A stretch of DNA of 64,000 bases. It comes from Armatimonadota bacterium. Its GTDB lineage: Bacteria > Armatimonadota > UBA5829 > DTJY01. The position numbers were made by a program, and so were the translations under genes. Every line of letters begins with the position of its first letter. Positions within the stretch are counted from its first letter, which is position 1. Shown one piece after another: positions 1 to 7,983 of the stretch. The notes beneath the pieces are model-generated. The model was not told the origin of the DNA and searched no databases. It saw only the letters and a list, made by a program, of their open reading frames with translations. Location of the stretch: NCBI GenBank assembly GCA_029907255.1, contig JARYMF010000013.1, forward strand, positions 18,588 through 82,587, in the 5' to 3' direction.

Positions 1-1
1 G

Positions 2-574
2 TACGCACTGGATAAGATGGTTGAGGTTTACATGGAAAATTTGCAAATCTACCTAGAAATGCTTGGCGGTTACATCCAGCTGATTCAAATGGGCGACGAT
101 CTTGGGACACAAATTGCTACAATGCTTTCGCCTGACCTCTACCGTCGAGTGGTCAAGCCAAGGCATGCTAAGCAATATTGGTATGTTCGAGAGCATTCAG
201 ATGTTCACGTTTTCTTGCATGCATGCGGTTCATGCTGGGAGATTATGGGTGACTTGGTTGAAGAAGGTGTTGAAGTGCTAAACCCGGTTCAGACTTCGGC
301 AGCAGGGATGGATCCTCGCAGGCTAAAAAAGGAATTTGGAGATAAGCTTACGTTTTGGGGTGGAGGATGCGATACGCAGTCAGTTCTTCCAAACGCCACT
401 CCAGAAGAAATCGAACGACACGTGAAAGAGCGCATTGAGATATTCGCGCCAGGAGGCGGTTTTGTCTTTACACAAATCCACAACGTCCAGGCAAACGTAC
501 CGCCGCAGAACGTCGTGGCTTGCTATGACGCCGCTTGGCGGTATGGGGAGTATCCAATAGGAAGTATAGATTAA
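2..574 (+). CDS. URO-D-family methyltransferase-like protein, C-terminal part
   Basis: The reading frame is open to the left edge, so the N-terminus lies outside the window; about 190 residues are visible. It belongs to the uroporphyrinogen decarboxylase superfamily, on the MtaA/MtbA/CmuA-like methyltransferase side rather than true HemE. Seen: an HACG segment, a LNPVQ motif, GMDPRRLK, a FWGGGCD turn and a GGGF...HNVQ...VPP C-terminal signature. The His and Cys of HACG plus the Cys of GGGC could bind zinc, as in corrinoid methyltransferases. Proteins of this branch often move methyl groups between methoxylated or methylated substrates and corrinoid proteins, but the substrate cannot be read here. 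No corrinoid-protein gene is visible downstream; the next gene has its own promoter. Confidence 0.8.
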   Translation, partial: YALDKMVEVYMENLQIYLEMLGGYIQLIQMGDDLGTQIATMLSPDLYRRVVKPRHAKQYWYVREHSDVHVFLHACGSCWEIMGDLVEEGVEVLNPVQTSAAGMDPRRLKKEFGDKLTFWGGGCDTQSVLPNATPEEIERHVKERIEIFAPGGGFVFTQIHNVQANVPPQNVVACYDAAWRYGEYPIGSID

Positions 575-601
575 TCAGGCAAGCCATAATTTTGCCAGTG
601 C

Positions 602-629
602 TTGACATTTTGGCAGTTTTGTGTATAAT
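602..629 (+). promoter_or_regulatory. Sigma-70-type promoter of the GH3 gene
   Basis: A perfect TTGACA at 602-607 is followed after 16 bases by a perfect TATAAT at 624-629. The expected start site near 636 leaves a leader of about 40 bases before the glycosidase start codon at 679. Confidence 0.8.
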
Positions 630-678
630 AGAATTAACCCCAAGCGAATTGCCTCAATAAAAATTGTAAAGGTAAAGC

Positions 679-2979
679 ATGAAATCCTATCAGGCGCTTT
701 CCCTTCTGTATTGCATAATTGCTTTGTTTATTCTTCATTCAATCTGCTTGGCTGAGATTACGCTTTTGGAGGCAAAGAGTAGTCTTCCCGACGGCAGCAA
801 AGTTTCGTTCTCCAACATTGCTGTAACCGCTAGCTTCCCGGGATGTATATATGCCGAAGCTATTGATAGAAGTCAGGGAATTAGAATAAATACGGACAAG
901 ATATTCTCCGAGAATGAGCTGATTGATGTATCAGGTACAATTGAGACAGACCCCTTGACGGGAGAGCGGTATATTTTTGCCTACCCAGAATATCCACAGC
1001 GCTCAGGGGGTGCGTATGTAGTTAAACCCGTTGGAATGAATGCAAGAGCAGTGACTGGAGGAGATTGCGGTCTTCAGCAAGGTATAGCTGGCGATGCCAA
1101 TTTAAATAATATCGGCTTGCTGGTAACAATTTGGGGGACGGTCACAGCATATGATTACAATAACCCTGCGCGTTGGTTTAAAATTAGTGACTCACCCGGC
1201 ACCGAAGTCAAGATTATTGCTTCTGATGGTGTTAATGTTGACAAGGATTGGAAGTTTGTTAGGGTTACAGGAGTCGTCACTGCTGAAAAGGAAGACGGCA
1301 TGATGATTCGTGCCGTTAAGGTTCGTAGGCAAAGCGACATTGTGTGCCATGAGACACGCTCGGCTGCTAGACTTGCGCTCATGACGTTGGACGAAAAAAT
1401 TGGCCAACTATTTCAAATTCGAATAGATGGCCCAACGTTAGACGAGTCGGAACGCCAGATAATTCAGAGTAAGCACATTGGCGGGGTAGTTTATTTTCAA
1501 TATAATGGCAACCTAAATGACCCAGTTCAGGCTGCTACGCTCAGCAATGACTTGCAAGAATGTGCCATTGGACCAGATGGTCGAGGCATCCCTCTGCTTC
1601 TTTCACTTGACCAAGAAGGCGGCAGGGTTACAAGAATAACCGGCGGCGCTGAATTTCCGGGCAACATGGCTCTTGGGGCATCTCGTTCTGCCCAAATGTC
1701 GTTTTTGACTGGCAGTGTCTTCGGAGCAGAGATAAAAGCCATTGGGGCGAATATGGATCTAGCGCCAGTTTTGGATGTGAACAATAACCCGCTGAATCCT
1801 GTAATTGGGGTTCGCTCATTTGGCGAACAGGCGCAATTGGTTTCGGACCTCGGAATAGCTTATATGGAAGGATTACATAGCCAGGGAGTGCTTGCGACAG
1901 GAAAGCATTTTCCAGGGCATGGCGACACCGCCGTTGATTCGCATACCGGCCTGCCGATTGTAACTTATGATTTCGAGACTCTGGACACCATACATGGAAA
2001 ACCTTTTAGAGATTTGGTAAACAGGGGCCTTGATGCCATAATGACTGCACATATAGTTGTTACTTGCTTAGACCCTAATCATCCTGCTACCTTGTCGCCT
2101 CAAGTGATTGAAGGTTACCTCCGCACTAACATTGGGTTTGATGGTGTGGTTATGACTGACTCAATGGGTATGGCAGGAATTACCTCTAATTATACGGTCG
2201 AGCAAGCAGCGGTAATGGCAGTTCAAGCAGGCGTGGATATGCTGTCTCTTCCACCAGATCTAGATGCGGCTTTCAACGCCATCAAATCAGCAGTGCTAAA
2301 TGGACAGATTTCATTATCTCGGATTGACCAAGCGGTTACCAGGATTCTTCGTTTGAAGTATCGGTCCGGCGTTTTCGACAATCCTTATGTTGACGCAAGC
2401 ATGGCTGATGATATTGTGGGCAATCCCGACCACAGAAATGCTGAATTAATTGCGGCAAGAGCGGGAGTCACTTTAGTTCAGAATTTAGATGGCTATCTCC
2501 CTTTGAATCTTTCACCCTCCCAGAAAATACTTCTTGTAACTGTGCAGTCGTCAGAGACAACGACCGATGCCGCCACTCGATTCGCTGCGATAATGAGTCA
2601 AAAACATTCAAATATCCAATCAATTCCGATATCAGCGAATCCAACTTCATCGGAGCGGAACAATGTTAAGAATGCTGCAGTGTCCGCAAATGTGGTAATA
2701 GTCGGTACCTCAAGGGCTCAGCTTTCTTCCAATTCAGGCCAGGCGACGCTGGTAAACCAACTTGTATCAATGGGAAAACCAGTTGTCGTGGTGGGGCTTC
2801 GAGAACCTTATGAGTTGGCAAGTTTCCCCGGTGTGAAAGCTTATGTTGCAGCATATAACTACAGAAATTGCGGTTTCCAGGCGGCTGCTGATGTGATCTT
2901 CGGCGATGTCAATCCAAGTGGTGTGCTTCCTGTTACCATTCCAGGTTTATATCCTTTTGGCCATGGATTAAGCTACTAG
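679..2979 (+). CDS. Secreted family 3 glycoside hydrolase (beta-N-acetylhexosaminidase-like)
   Basis: 766 residues. A signal peptide covers about residues 1-25. Residues 30-220 hold two OB-fold-like beta modules (patterns such as GTIETDPLTGERY and GTVTAYDYN...FKISD), unusual in front of a GH3 domain. The GH3 catalytic domain runs from about 230 to 560, with DQEGG at 311-315, KHFPGHGDT at 409-417 and the DSH triad at 420-422. The Asp-His pair is the acid/base signature of the NagZ-type branch. The likely nucleophile is D494 in VMTDSMGM. A GH3 C-terminal domain follows and stops exactly at PFGHGLSY, without a fibronectin-like tail. It probably removes terminal beta-linked sugars, perhaps N-acetylglucosamine, outside the cytoplasm; the exact substrate is inference. 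It is transcribed alone from the promoter at 602-629. Confidence 0.9.
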   Translation: MKSYQALSLLYCIIALFILHSICLAEITLLEAKSSLPDGSKVSFSNIAVTASFPGCIYAEAIDRSQGIRINTDKIFSENELIDVSGTIETDPLTGERYIFAYPEYPQRSGGAYVVKPVGMNARAVTGGDCGLQQGIAGDANLNNIGLLVTIWGTVTAYDYNNPARWFKISDSPGTEVKIIASDGVNVDKDWKFVRVTGVVTAEKEDGMMIRAVKVRRQSDIVCHETRSAARLALMTLDEKIGQLFQIRIDGPTLDESERQIIQSKHIGGVVYFQYNGNLNDPVQAATLSNDLQECAIGPDGRGIPLLLSLDQEGGRVTRITGGAEFPGNMALGASRSAQMSFLTGSVFGAEIKAIGANMDLAPVLDVNNNPLNPVIGVRSFGEQAQLVSDLGIAYMEGLHSQGVLATGKHFPGHGDTAVDSHTGLPIVTYDFETLDTIHGKPFRDLVNRGLDAIMTAHIVVTCLDPNHPATLSPQVIEGYLRTNIGFDGVVMTDSMGMAGITSNYTVEQAAVMAVQAGVDMLSLPPDLDAAFNAIKSAVLNGQISLSRIDQAVTRILRLKYRSGVFDNPYVDASMADDIVGNPDHRNAELIAARAGVTLVQNLDGYLPLNLSPSQKILLVTVQSSETTTDAATRFAAIMSQKHSNIQSIPISANPTSSERNNVKNAAVSANVVIVGTSRAQLSSNSGQATLVNQLVSMGKPVVVVGLREPYELASFPGVKAYVAAYNYRNCGFQAAADVIFGDVNPSGVLPVTIPGLYPFGHGLSY

Positions 2980-3007
2980 GTCGCAAGAAATAGTAAATCA
3001 ACAATCC

Positions 3008-3037
3008 TTGACGATTTTAACTAGTCTATGGTAAATA
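3008..3037 (+). promoter_or_regulatory. Probable promoter of the trpS leader transcript
   Basis: TTGACG at 3008-3013 is followed after 18 bases by TAAATA at 3032-3037, which is preceded by TG at 3029-3030 (extended -10 arrangement). The -10 match is modest, but no better promoter lies between the GH3 stop and trpS. Use of this site would give a leader of about 240 bases. Confidence 0.45.
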
Positions 3038-3047
3038 AAAACTAAGG

Positions 3048-3128
3048 ATGCGAAAGGAATTTGAAAAGTATGTAATATGGGCTTGGCGATGGACGCATGC
3101 AGCTTGTCCATTTGCCAAGCTGGACTGA
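3048..3128 (+). CDS. Trp-rich leader peptide of trpS (trpL-like)
   Basis: A 26-residue frame starts with ATG at 3048 and stops with TGA at 3126. Codons 11, 13 and 15 (3078-3080, 3084-3086, 3090-3092) are all TGG, giving a W-A-W-R-W core. Trp is rare, so three in five codons directly upstream of a tryptophanyl-tRNA synthetase gene is the hallmark of transcription attenuation by ribosome stalling. The Trp codons lie in and beside the 5' arm of the first leader hairpin (3081-3120), and the stop lies in the next hairpin, as expected for such a sensor. The weak point is the start: AAGG at 3044-3047 directly abuts ATG, so the ribosome-binding site is poor. The peptide itself probably has no separate function. 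Confidence 0.75.
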   Translation: MRKEFEKYVIWAWRWTHAACPFAKLD

Positions 3129-3203
3129 AGAAATGCAGTCTAAGTTTACGGCCGTGGGCAAGCTGCTTGGGCTCGCTCACGGCTGTTTTGCAATGTAAAA
3201 AAG

Positions 3204-3239
3204 GGCCGGAAGCGAGATAAGAAGCTTTCCGGCCTTTTT
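3204..3239 (+). terminator. Intrinsic terminator in the trpS leader
   Basis: GGCCGGAAGC at 3204-3213 pairs with the arm at 3224-3234 with one bulged T, followed by TTTTT at 3235-3239. It sits 46 bases upstream of trpS with no clear promoter after it, so trpS expression appears to need read-through. Confidence 0.75.
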
Positions 3240-3285
3240 GAGTGTGGCGAAATAACTTGCGGAGTCTCGAATTCTGGAGGTTTTT

Positions 3286-4281
3286 ATGAAAGGAAGAATA
3301 CTTACAGGCGACCGACCCACAGGACCATTACACCTTGGACATTACGTGGGTTCGCTAGCCAATCGAGTCAAGCTTCAAGATGAGTATGAAACATTTATTA
3401 TTATCGCTGATGTGCAAGCGCTGACCACGAACTTTGAGCATCCAGAGAAACTTCCGGCCGATGTGCGCCAAGTTACTCAGGATTACCTGGCGGCTGGCAT
3501 TGATCCAGAGAAAACAACAATTTTTGTTCAGTCACTGGTGCCGGAGATTGCAGAGCTTACTATATTCTACTCAATGTTTGTTACTGTAAATGTTCTTCGA
3601 CATAATCCAACTATCAAGACAGAAGCAAAGCAATACGGCTATAAGGATATGACCTATGGCTTCTTAGGCTATCCGGTGAGTCAGGCGGCGGATATCACAT
3701 TCTGCAAGGCAAATCTTGTTCCAGTGGGCGCAGACCAAGTTCCTCATATCGAATTTGCACGCAAAATAGTTCGTAGGTTTAATGAGCTTTACAAACCAGT
3801 GCTTGTCGAGCCTGAGGCGCTTGTAGGTGAGGTTGGACGGCTTGTTGGGCTTGATGGCAATGCGAAGATGAGTAAGAGCTTGGGGAATTGTATTTATCTT
3901 TCGGATAGCCCAGAGGAAGTAGAGAAAAAGGTCAACATGGCGGTCACAGACCCTGCTAGAATGCGCAGAAGCGACCCTGGACATCCAAACGTATGCACAG
4001 TATTTGCATATCACAAAGTCTTCAACCCTGGATTTATAAAGGAGCTCAAGAAAGAGTGCGAAACAGCAGGGATTGGTTGTGTGGAGTGCAAAAAGCGCCT
4101 TGCAAAAGCAATAAATGCACTTCTCGACCCAATGCGCGAGCGCCGAGCAAAGTATGAAGCAAATCCAAAGCTAATTGACGATATCCTAATTACTGGAACC
4201 AAGCGTGCCCGTGAGGAAGGTGCCAAAACTATGGCTGAAGTTCGTGAAGCAATGTGCTTGGATTACTTTGAGATTAAGTAA
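3286..4281 (+). CDS. trpS: Tryptophanyl-tRNA synthetase
   Basis: Charges tRNA-Trp with tryptophan in the cytoplasm. 331 residues, normal for bacterial TrpRS. The class I HIGH-type motif appears as PLHLGHY (14-20), the active-site GAD triplet at 148-150, and KMSKS at 194-198. GGAGG lies 8-12 bases before the ATG at 3286. The leader upstream encodes a Trp-rich peptide and a terminator, so low charged tRNA-Trp probably raises expression: the enzyme would restore the very signal that is sensed. The following acetyltransferase gene begins 140 bases later and may be separate. Confidence 0.97.
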   Translation: MKGRILTGDRPTGPLHLGHYVGSLANRVKLQDEYETFIIIADVQALTTNFEHPEKLPADVRQVTQDYLAAGIDPEKTTIFVQSLVPEIAELTIFYSMFVTVNVLRHNPTIKTEAKQYGYKDMTYGFLGYPVSQAADITFCKANLVPVGADQVPHIEFARKIVRRFNELYKPVLVEPEALVGEVGRLVGLDGNAKMSKSLGNCIYLSDSPEEVEKKVNMAVTDPARMRRSDPGHPNVCTVFAYHKVFNPGFIKELKKECETAGIGCVECKKRLAKAINALLDPMRERRAKYEANPKLIDDILITGTKRAREEGAKTMAEVREAMCLDYFEIK

Positions 4282-4420
4282 TGCTTTTGTAGCTGTCTAT
4301 GAAGTACCAGAAATTCAGGGCTTTCTAGTCCAAAGTTTTCAAACTGGGTTTTTGGTTCAATTTCTTGTGAAATAATAAAATTGCAAAAACATTTTCAGTT
4401 GCGGTGAGGAAGGCATTCCA

Positions 4421-4981
4421 ATGGTTGGTCCTACTCTTGTCGGGAAGAAAGCCAAACTTCGGCCACTCCGCGATGATGATTTGGAAAGGCGCGTCAAGTG
4501 GCTAAACGACCCCGAAACATATAAATTGCTAATGGGGTGCGAACCTAGCCGACAGTTATATCTTGCAGATGCCCAGCGGTGGCGCAGCATCCTTGAATCA
4601 GACCCTTCTGCGCTTGTGTTTGCCATTGATACTATTTATGGCAGGCATATTGGTGATGTAGATCTCCACAATATTGACAAATCAAAGAAGTCTGCAAAGC
4701 TTACAATCCTCATCGGCGACAAGTCGTATTGGAATCGTGGTTATGGCAGCGATGTTATAAAGACGCTTTTAAATTATGCATTTTCCGAGCTTGGTCTTGA
4801 AAGTGTGGCACTTCGGGTATTTGCGTTTAATAAGCGTGCCATGCGATGTTATGAGAAATGCGGATTTCGACAGGTTGAAAGTAAGCCCATTGATTCGAAT
4901 ACCGAAGAGATAAGCATGGTAGCTACTAAGGAAAGCTTTGCTTCGGCAATGTTGCAAAATCAGCAACTTAAAGCTGCATAA
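4421..4981 (+). CDS. GNAT-family N-acetyltransferase (RimJ/RimL-like)
   Basis: 186 residues. The fold matches acetyl-CoA-dependent acetyltransferases of the RimJ/RimL type: an N-terminal LRPLRDDDLERRVKWLND region, a beta-strand giving IGDVDLHNID, the acetyl-CoA loop in GDKSYWNRGYGSDVI (an R/Q-x-x-G-x-G/A variant) and the C-terminal VFAFNKRAMRCYEKCGFR signature. Such enzymes acetylate protein N-termini, amino groups of small molecules or antibiotics; the substrate cannot be told from sequence. GAGGAAGG at about 4404-4411 is the likely ribosome-binding site. The last 20 or so residues are an extra tail. No functional link to the neighbours is apparent. Confidence 0.85.
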   Translation: MVGPTLVGKKAKLRPLRDDDLERRVKWLNDPETYKLLMGCEPSRQLYLADAQRWRSILESDPSALVFAIDTIYGRHIGDVDLHNIDKSKKSAKLTILIGDKSYWNRGYGSDVIKTLLNYAFSELGLESVALRVFAFNKRAMRCYEKCGFRQVESKPIDSNTEEISMVATKESFASAMLQNQQLKAA

Positions 4982-5021
4982 CTTTTAGACTCACAAAGTT
5001 CCCCAATACTATCTAGGTTTT

Positions 5022-5030
5022 TGGTATAAT
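5022..5030 (+). promoter_or_regulatory. Extended -10 promoter of the ABC ATPase gene
   Basis: TGGTATAAT at 5022-5030 is a perfect extended -10 element (TGnTATAAT). No good -35 hexamer is seen at the usual distance, as is common for this promoter class. The start would be near 5037. Confidence 0.55.
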
Positions 5031-5048
5031 GATTGCAATCTTTTTAGT

Positions 5049-6359
5049 ATGAGTACCCGCGGGATGCAGAGCCTTTTTGAGCTTGACAGGCTAAGAATCT
5101 CCTATAATTCAGTTCCGGTTCTAGATGACATTTCCTTTAAAGTAAACAAAGGGGAATTCCTGGGAATCATAGGGCCAAACGGCTCTGGAAAGTCTACTCT
5201 TCTTCGAGCGATGACCGGGATTCTTCCGCCGGCCGCTGGGTCAGTTAAGTTCGAAGGCAAAGAGGTATCACAGATTCCAAGCCGTTCTTTAGCTTTGCGT
5301 ATTGCTGTTGTTCCCCAAGAAATTTTGGTAACCTTTGACTTTACAGTGCTTGAAATTGTTCTTATGGGCCGTGCCCCGTATCTCGGAAGGCTTGAATTCG
5401 AAGACCGCGACGATCTTGAAATTGCAAGAGAGGCGCTAAAACGCACGAATCTACTCCGTCTAGCCAATCGCAGAATAGAAGAGTTAAGCGGCGGCGAACG
5501 ACAAAGAGTTATGATAGCCCGAGCGCTTGCTCAAAACACCGATATTCTATTTCTTGACGAACCAACCGCTCATCTCGATATTAACTACCAAGTTGAGATA
5601 CTTCATCTGCTCAAACGTGAGAATGTCGAGTATGGAAAGACAATTATTGTTGTTTTGCATGATCTCAACTTAGCTGCGGAGTTTTGCAATCGGTTGCTGA
5701 TGTTGAGTGCTGGAAAGCTGTATGTTGACGGCACGCCCGAGGAGGTTATTACGGCATCGAACGTTCAGAAGGTATATGGGACCCCTGTTTGGGTGCGCAG
5801 GCATCCAACGTCAGGGCGTCCATATGTGCTTTCGATTAGCAGCAGAGGGATCGCATCTAAACTTGCTGCCGAAGCAGTTGGATTACAAGGGTACAAAGTT
5901 CATGTAATTTGCGGTGGTGGTAGCGGCGCCACGATATTCGCTAATCTTCTTGAGATGGGTTGTGAGGTTACAGCTGGGGTTGTCAACATTGGCGATACCG
6001 ATCAAGAGGCAGCAGAAACGTTGGGAATCGAATATGTCGAGGAGTCGCCTTTCTCACCGATTTCGGAGAAAGCGAAAAGTGCGAATATTGACTTCATTTT
6101 GCGTTCCGACGCAGTGGTTGTTGCGGAAGCTCCATTTGGCACTGGAAATTTGGCAAACTTACAGTGTGCATTGCAAGCTCTTGAGGCTGGGAAACCTGTT
6201 GCGGTGATTGGGCGATTAGAAGGCTTTTCTGAACGTGATTTCTCTAATGGCAGAGCGGCGGAGATGTTTGGAAAACTTATCGAGAACGGAGCTTCGGTTC
6301 TAAATTCAGCTGATGAGCTTGCCGCTTGGATTGCTAAAACAAGGAACTGTGTAGTATAA
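5049..6359 (+). CDS. Iron/cobalamin-type ABC transporter ATPase with extra C-terminal domain
   Basis: 436 residues. Residues 10-260 are an ABC ATPase of the FecE/BtuD/FhuC type: Walker A GPNGSGKST 42-50, Q-loop Q90, LSGGE signature 146-150, Walker B DILFLDEP 165-172 and H-loop H204. All catalytic residues are present, so it should power uptake of iron-siderophore, haem or cobalamin. Residues from about 268 to 436 form a second alpha/beta domain with a glycine-rich CGGGSGA loop followed by VVNIGDTD and VVVAEAPFGTGN, which looks like a nucleotide-binding fold. No permease or binding-protein gene is near, so its partners are encoded elsewhere. The start at 5049 has a weak ribosome-binding site; ATG 5064 (residue 6) is an alternative. 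Confidence 0.88.
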   Translation: MSTRGMQSLFELDRLRISYNSVPVLDDISFKVNKGEFLGIIGPNGSGKSTLLRAMTGILPPAAGSVKFEGKEVSQIPSRSLALRIAVVPQEILVTFDFTVLEIVLMGRAPYLGRLEFEDRDDLEIAREALKRTNLLRLANRRIEELSGGERQRVMIARALAQNTDILFLDEPTAHLDINYQVEILHLLKRENVEYGKTIIVVLHDLNLAAEFCNRLLMLSAGKLYVDGTPEEVITASNVQKVYGTPVWVRRHPTSGRPYVLSISSRGIASKLAAEAVGLQGYKVHVICGGGSGATIFANLLEMGCEVTAGVVNIGDTDQEAAETLGIEYVEESPFSPISEKAKSANIDFILRSDAVVVAEAPFGTGNLANLQCALQALEAGKPVAVIGRLEGFSERDFSNGRAAEMFGKLIENGASVLNSADELAAWIAKTRNCVV

Positions 6360-6414
6360 TATGCTGTCGCATCCGGTGTAACTTGGATGGATGGGGCTCA
6401 AGCTAGCAAGGAAA

Positions 6415-6452
6415 ATGGCACGAACGGTGGTTTTGCTGTGTGTTCGTGCCAT
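6415..6452 (-). terminator. Terminator downstream of rpmB
   Basis: Eleven-base arms at 6415-6425 and 6442-6452 are perfectly complementary around a 16-base loop. Read on the - strand the stem is followed by TTTT, fitting termination of rpmB. On the + strand no T-run follows, though it may still slow transcription leaving the ABC gene. Confidence 0.7.
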
Positions 6453-6520
6453 TAGTGTTAAGCTTTTCGCCTTTGGATTCATGCGCTTCGCGTTTGCGGC
6501 CAAAGCATATTGCAAATCGG

Positions 6521-6736
6521 TTAGACGGCTCTCTGCACTTTGCCAGCTTTTAGGCATTTTGTGCAAACTCGGATGGTCTTCGGCGCACCGTTGACCATAA
6601 CTTTTGCAGATTGCAGATTTGGGAGCCATCTGCGCTTTGTCTTCGGAGCGCGAAGAGCCCACGATCCAGAGTGTTTATGGCGGATATTTTGTCCGAACTG
6701 CGGACCTTTTCCGCAGATTTCGCAAACTTTCGACAT
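6521..6736 (-). CDS. rpmB: 50S ribosomal protein L28
   Basis: 71 residues. The start is the ATG at 6736-6734, preceded on the - strand by AGGAGG; a longer frame upstream is not supported. L28 is a small protein of the large ribosomal subunit. The sequence begins MSKVCEICGK and ends with a second pair, VCTKC, so both CxxC pairs of the zinc-binding (C+) form of L28 are present. The RHKHSGSWALRAPKTKRRW segment is typical. It is the only convincing - strand gene in the window and is divergent from the CBS-DUF1385 gene. Confidence 0.95.
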   Translation of the reverse strand: MSKVCEICGKGPQFGQNIRHKHSGSWALRAPKTKRRWLPNLQSAKVMVNGAPKTIRVCTKCLKAGKVQRAV

Positions 6737-6778
6737 GGGTGTGAAACCTCCTAGTACTTTGCCGGAAAACACTCTGAC

Positions 6779-6808
6779 ATAATAACACAACCAAGTAAGG
6801 TTTGGCAA
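6779..6808 (-). promoter_or_regulatory. Promoter of rpmB
   Basis: On the - strand TTGCCA (6808-6803) is followed after 18 bases by TATTAT (6784-6779), about 40 bases before the rpmB start codon. It lies in the divergent gap next to the CBS-DUF1385 gene. Confidence 0.5.
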
Positions 6809-6821
6809 GACCCATTGTATC

Positions 6822-7964
6822 ATGCGTGACGCGCCAATTTTAAGCATTATTCGAAGGATTAAGCCGCTTTCTCCGGGCGACACAATCGGCCGGGCAGCCG
6901 AACTTTTGCGCACCTCAGGGCTTTCTATGTTGCCGGTTGTTAGCAATGGTCTAATAGTGGGAGTGTTGTCGATTTCTAAGCTGTTAGAGGTCCTTAGCGA
7001 GGGTAATGCAAAGGAAACTGCTGAGCATCCGGTCTCAAGAATAATGTCTCAGAAGGTCATATGCGCGAACAGATACATGAGCATTGGTCAAGCTTCTGAG
7101 GTGATGAGGGAACACGGCGTGGACGCACTTCCCATTTTGGATGAGCATGGCATATATCTTGGTGTAATCACCGCATCAGATGTGGCAAGTGCGCTTTCGC
7201 TTTCAATCCGACCACCAACGGTGGCGGGAATGGCTACACCTTTGGGCGTGTATCTAACGACTGGCCATGTTAGAGCTGGAGCGGGGGACATTGGACTCTT
7301 CTTGTCAGGAGTCTCGCTTATGCTTCTAAATTATTTAGCCATTGGGATAGTATCCGTTTTAGCATGGCTATTGGAAAAAACCTCAGGGTTGCCGTTTTGG
7401 TCAGTACTTGTCTCACCAGTACCTCAGACGACGCCTTTAATGGCAATGCTAAAAAGCATAGTAATAGGGTCTTTTGCGCCCGTGTTTCTAATATTACTAA
7501 GGCTGGCTCCGCTGTCTGGTTATCACGCTGCCGAGCATCAGGTTGTTCATGCCATCGAAAATGGGGAAGCTTTGACCCCTGAACATGTGCAGGCACAGCC
7601 GAGGGTGCATCCTAGGTGTGGAACGAACATAGTAGCTGCGGCCACCTTGTTCTTGATACTTGGGAAGCTATTTTCCATAGAGGTAGCAACTATTATTGCA
7701 GTTTTAATATTGGTGACATCGTGGAAGGTGATAGGTAGTTATTTTCAATATTACGTGACCACAAAACCGCCAACCGAAAAGCAACTAGCAAGCGGGATTC
7801 GAGCAGGGAAAGAATTGTTGGAACGATATCGCAGCAATCCGGGCTATTATGTGACGGGATGGAGAAGGATTTGGAATACTGGTATGCCCCAGGTAATGCT
7901 CGGCGTTGCAGCGGTAACAACATTAGACCCATTGCTGCACGAGATTCTCCCAGGGGTATTTTAA
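6822..7964 (+). CDS. CBS-domain pair fused to DUF1385 membrane protein
   Basis: 380 residues. Residues 8-60 and 73-127 are two CBS motifs (a Bateman pair; for example GVLSISKLLEV and LGVITASDVASAL), which in other proteins bind adenine nucleotides. Residues 135-380 match DUF1385 (YqhQ-like): the start GMATPLGVYLTTGHVRAG, hydrophobic segments at about 158-183, 205-228 and 268-300, and the diagnostic YHAAEH (234-239) and HPRCGT (263-268). The function of DUF1385 is unknown; its conserved His, Glu and Cys look like metal or catalytic residues. The fusion suggests a membrane activity gated by nucleotide level (inference). No clear ribosome-binding site precedes ATG 6822, so the message may be nearly leaderless. 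Confidence 0.85.
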   Translation: MRDAPILSIIRRIKPLSPGDTIGRAAELLRTSGLSMLPVVSNGLIVGVLSISKLLEVLSEGNAKETAEHPVSRIMSQKVICANRYMSIGQASEVMREHGVDALPILDEHGIYLGVITASDVASALSLSIRPPTVAGMATPLGVYLTTGHVRAGAGDIGLFLSGVSLMLLNYLAIGIVSVLAWLLEKTSGLPFWSVLVSPVPQTTPLMAMLKSIVIGSFAPVFLILLRLAPLSGYHAAEHQVVHAIENGEALTPEHVQAQPRVHPRCGTNIVAAATLFLILGKLFSIEVATIIAVLILVTSWKVIGSYFQYYVTTKPPTEKQLASGIRAGKELLERYRSNPGYYVTGWRRIWNTGMPQVMLGVAAVTTLDPLLHEILPGVF

Positions 7965-7983
7965 TTTGAACGGAGGATTCCTG

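Larger units (their letters stand above)
3044..3239 (+). promoter_or_regulatory. Attenuator leader RNA of trpS
   Basis: Four helices follow each other. (1) GCTTGGC 3081-3087 pairs with GCCAAGC 3114-3120, and inside it ATGGAC 3089-3094 pairs with GTCCAT 3106-3111. (2) GACTG 3123-3127 pairs with CAGTC 3136-3140. (3) 3148-3156 pairs with 3178-3186 over 9 bp. (4) The terminator at 3204-3234. An alternative pairing exists: CCAAGC 3115-3120 with GCTTGG 3165-3170. This would form only if helix 1 is open, as when a ribosome stalls on the Trp codons, and it would break helix 3. Then CGGCC 3149-3153 is free to pair with GGCCG 3204-3208 in the terminator's 5' arm. This is a plausible antitermination route; the folds are drawn by hand. 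Confidence 0.65.

Noticed and set aside
3044..3239. T-box riboswitch before trpS
   Set aside because: No T-box core (GGGTGGNACCGCG-like) precedes the terminator; the Trp-rich reading frame explains the leader better.
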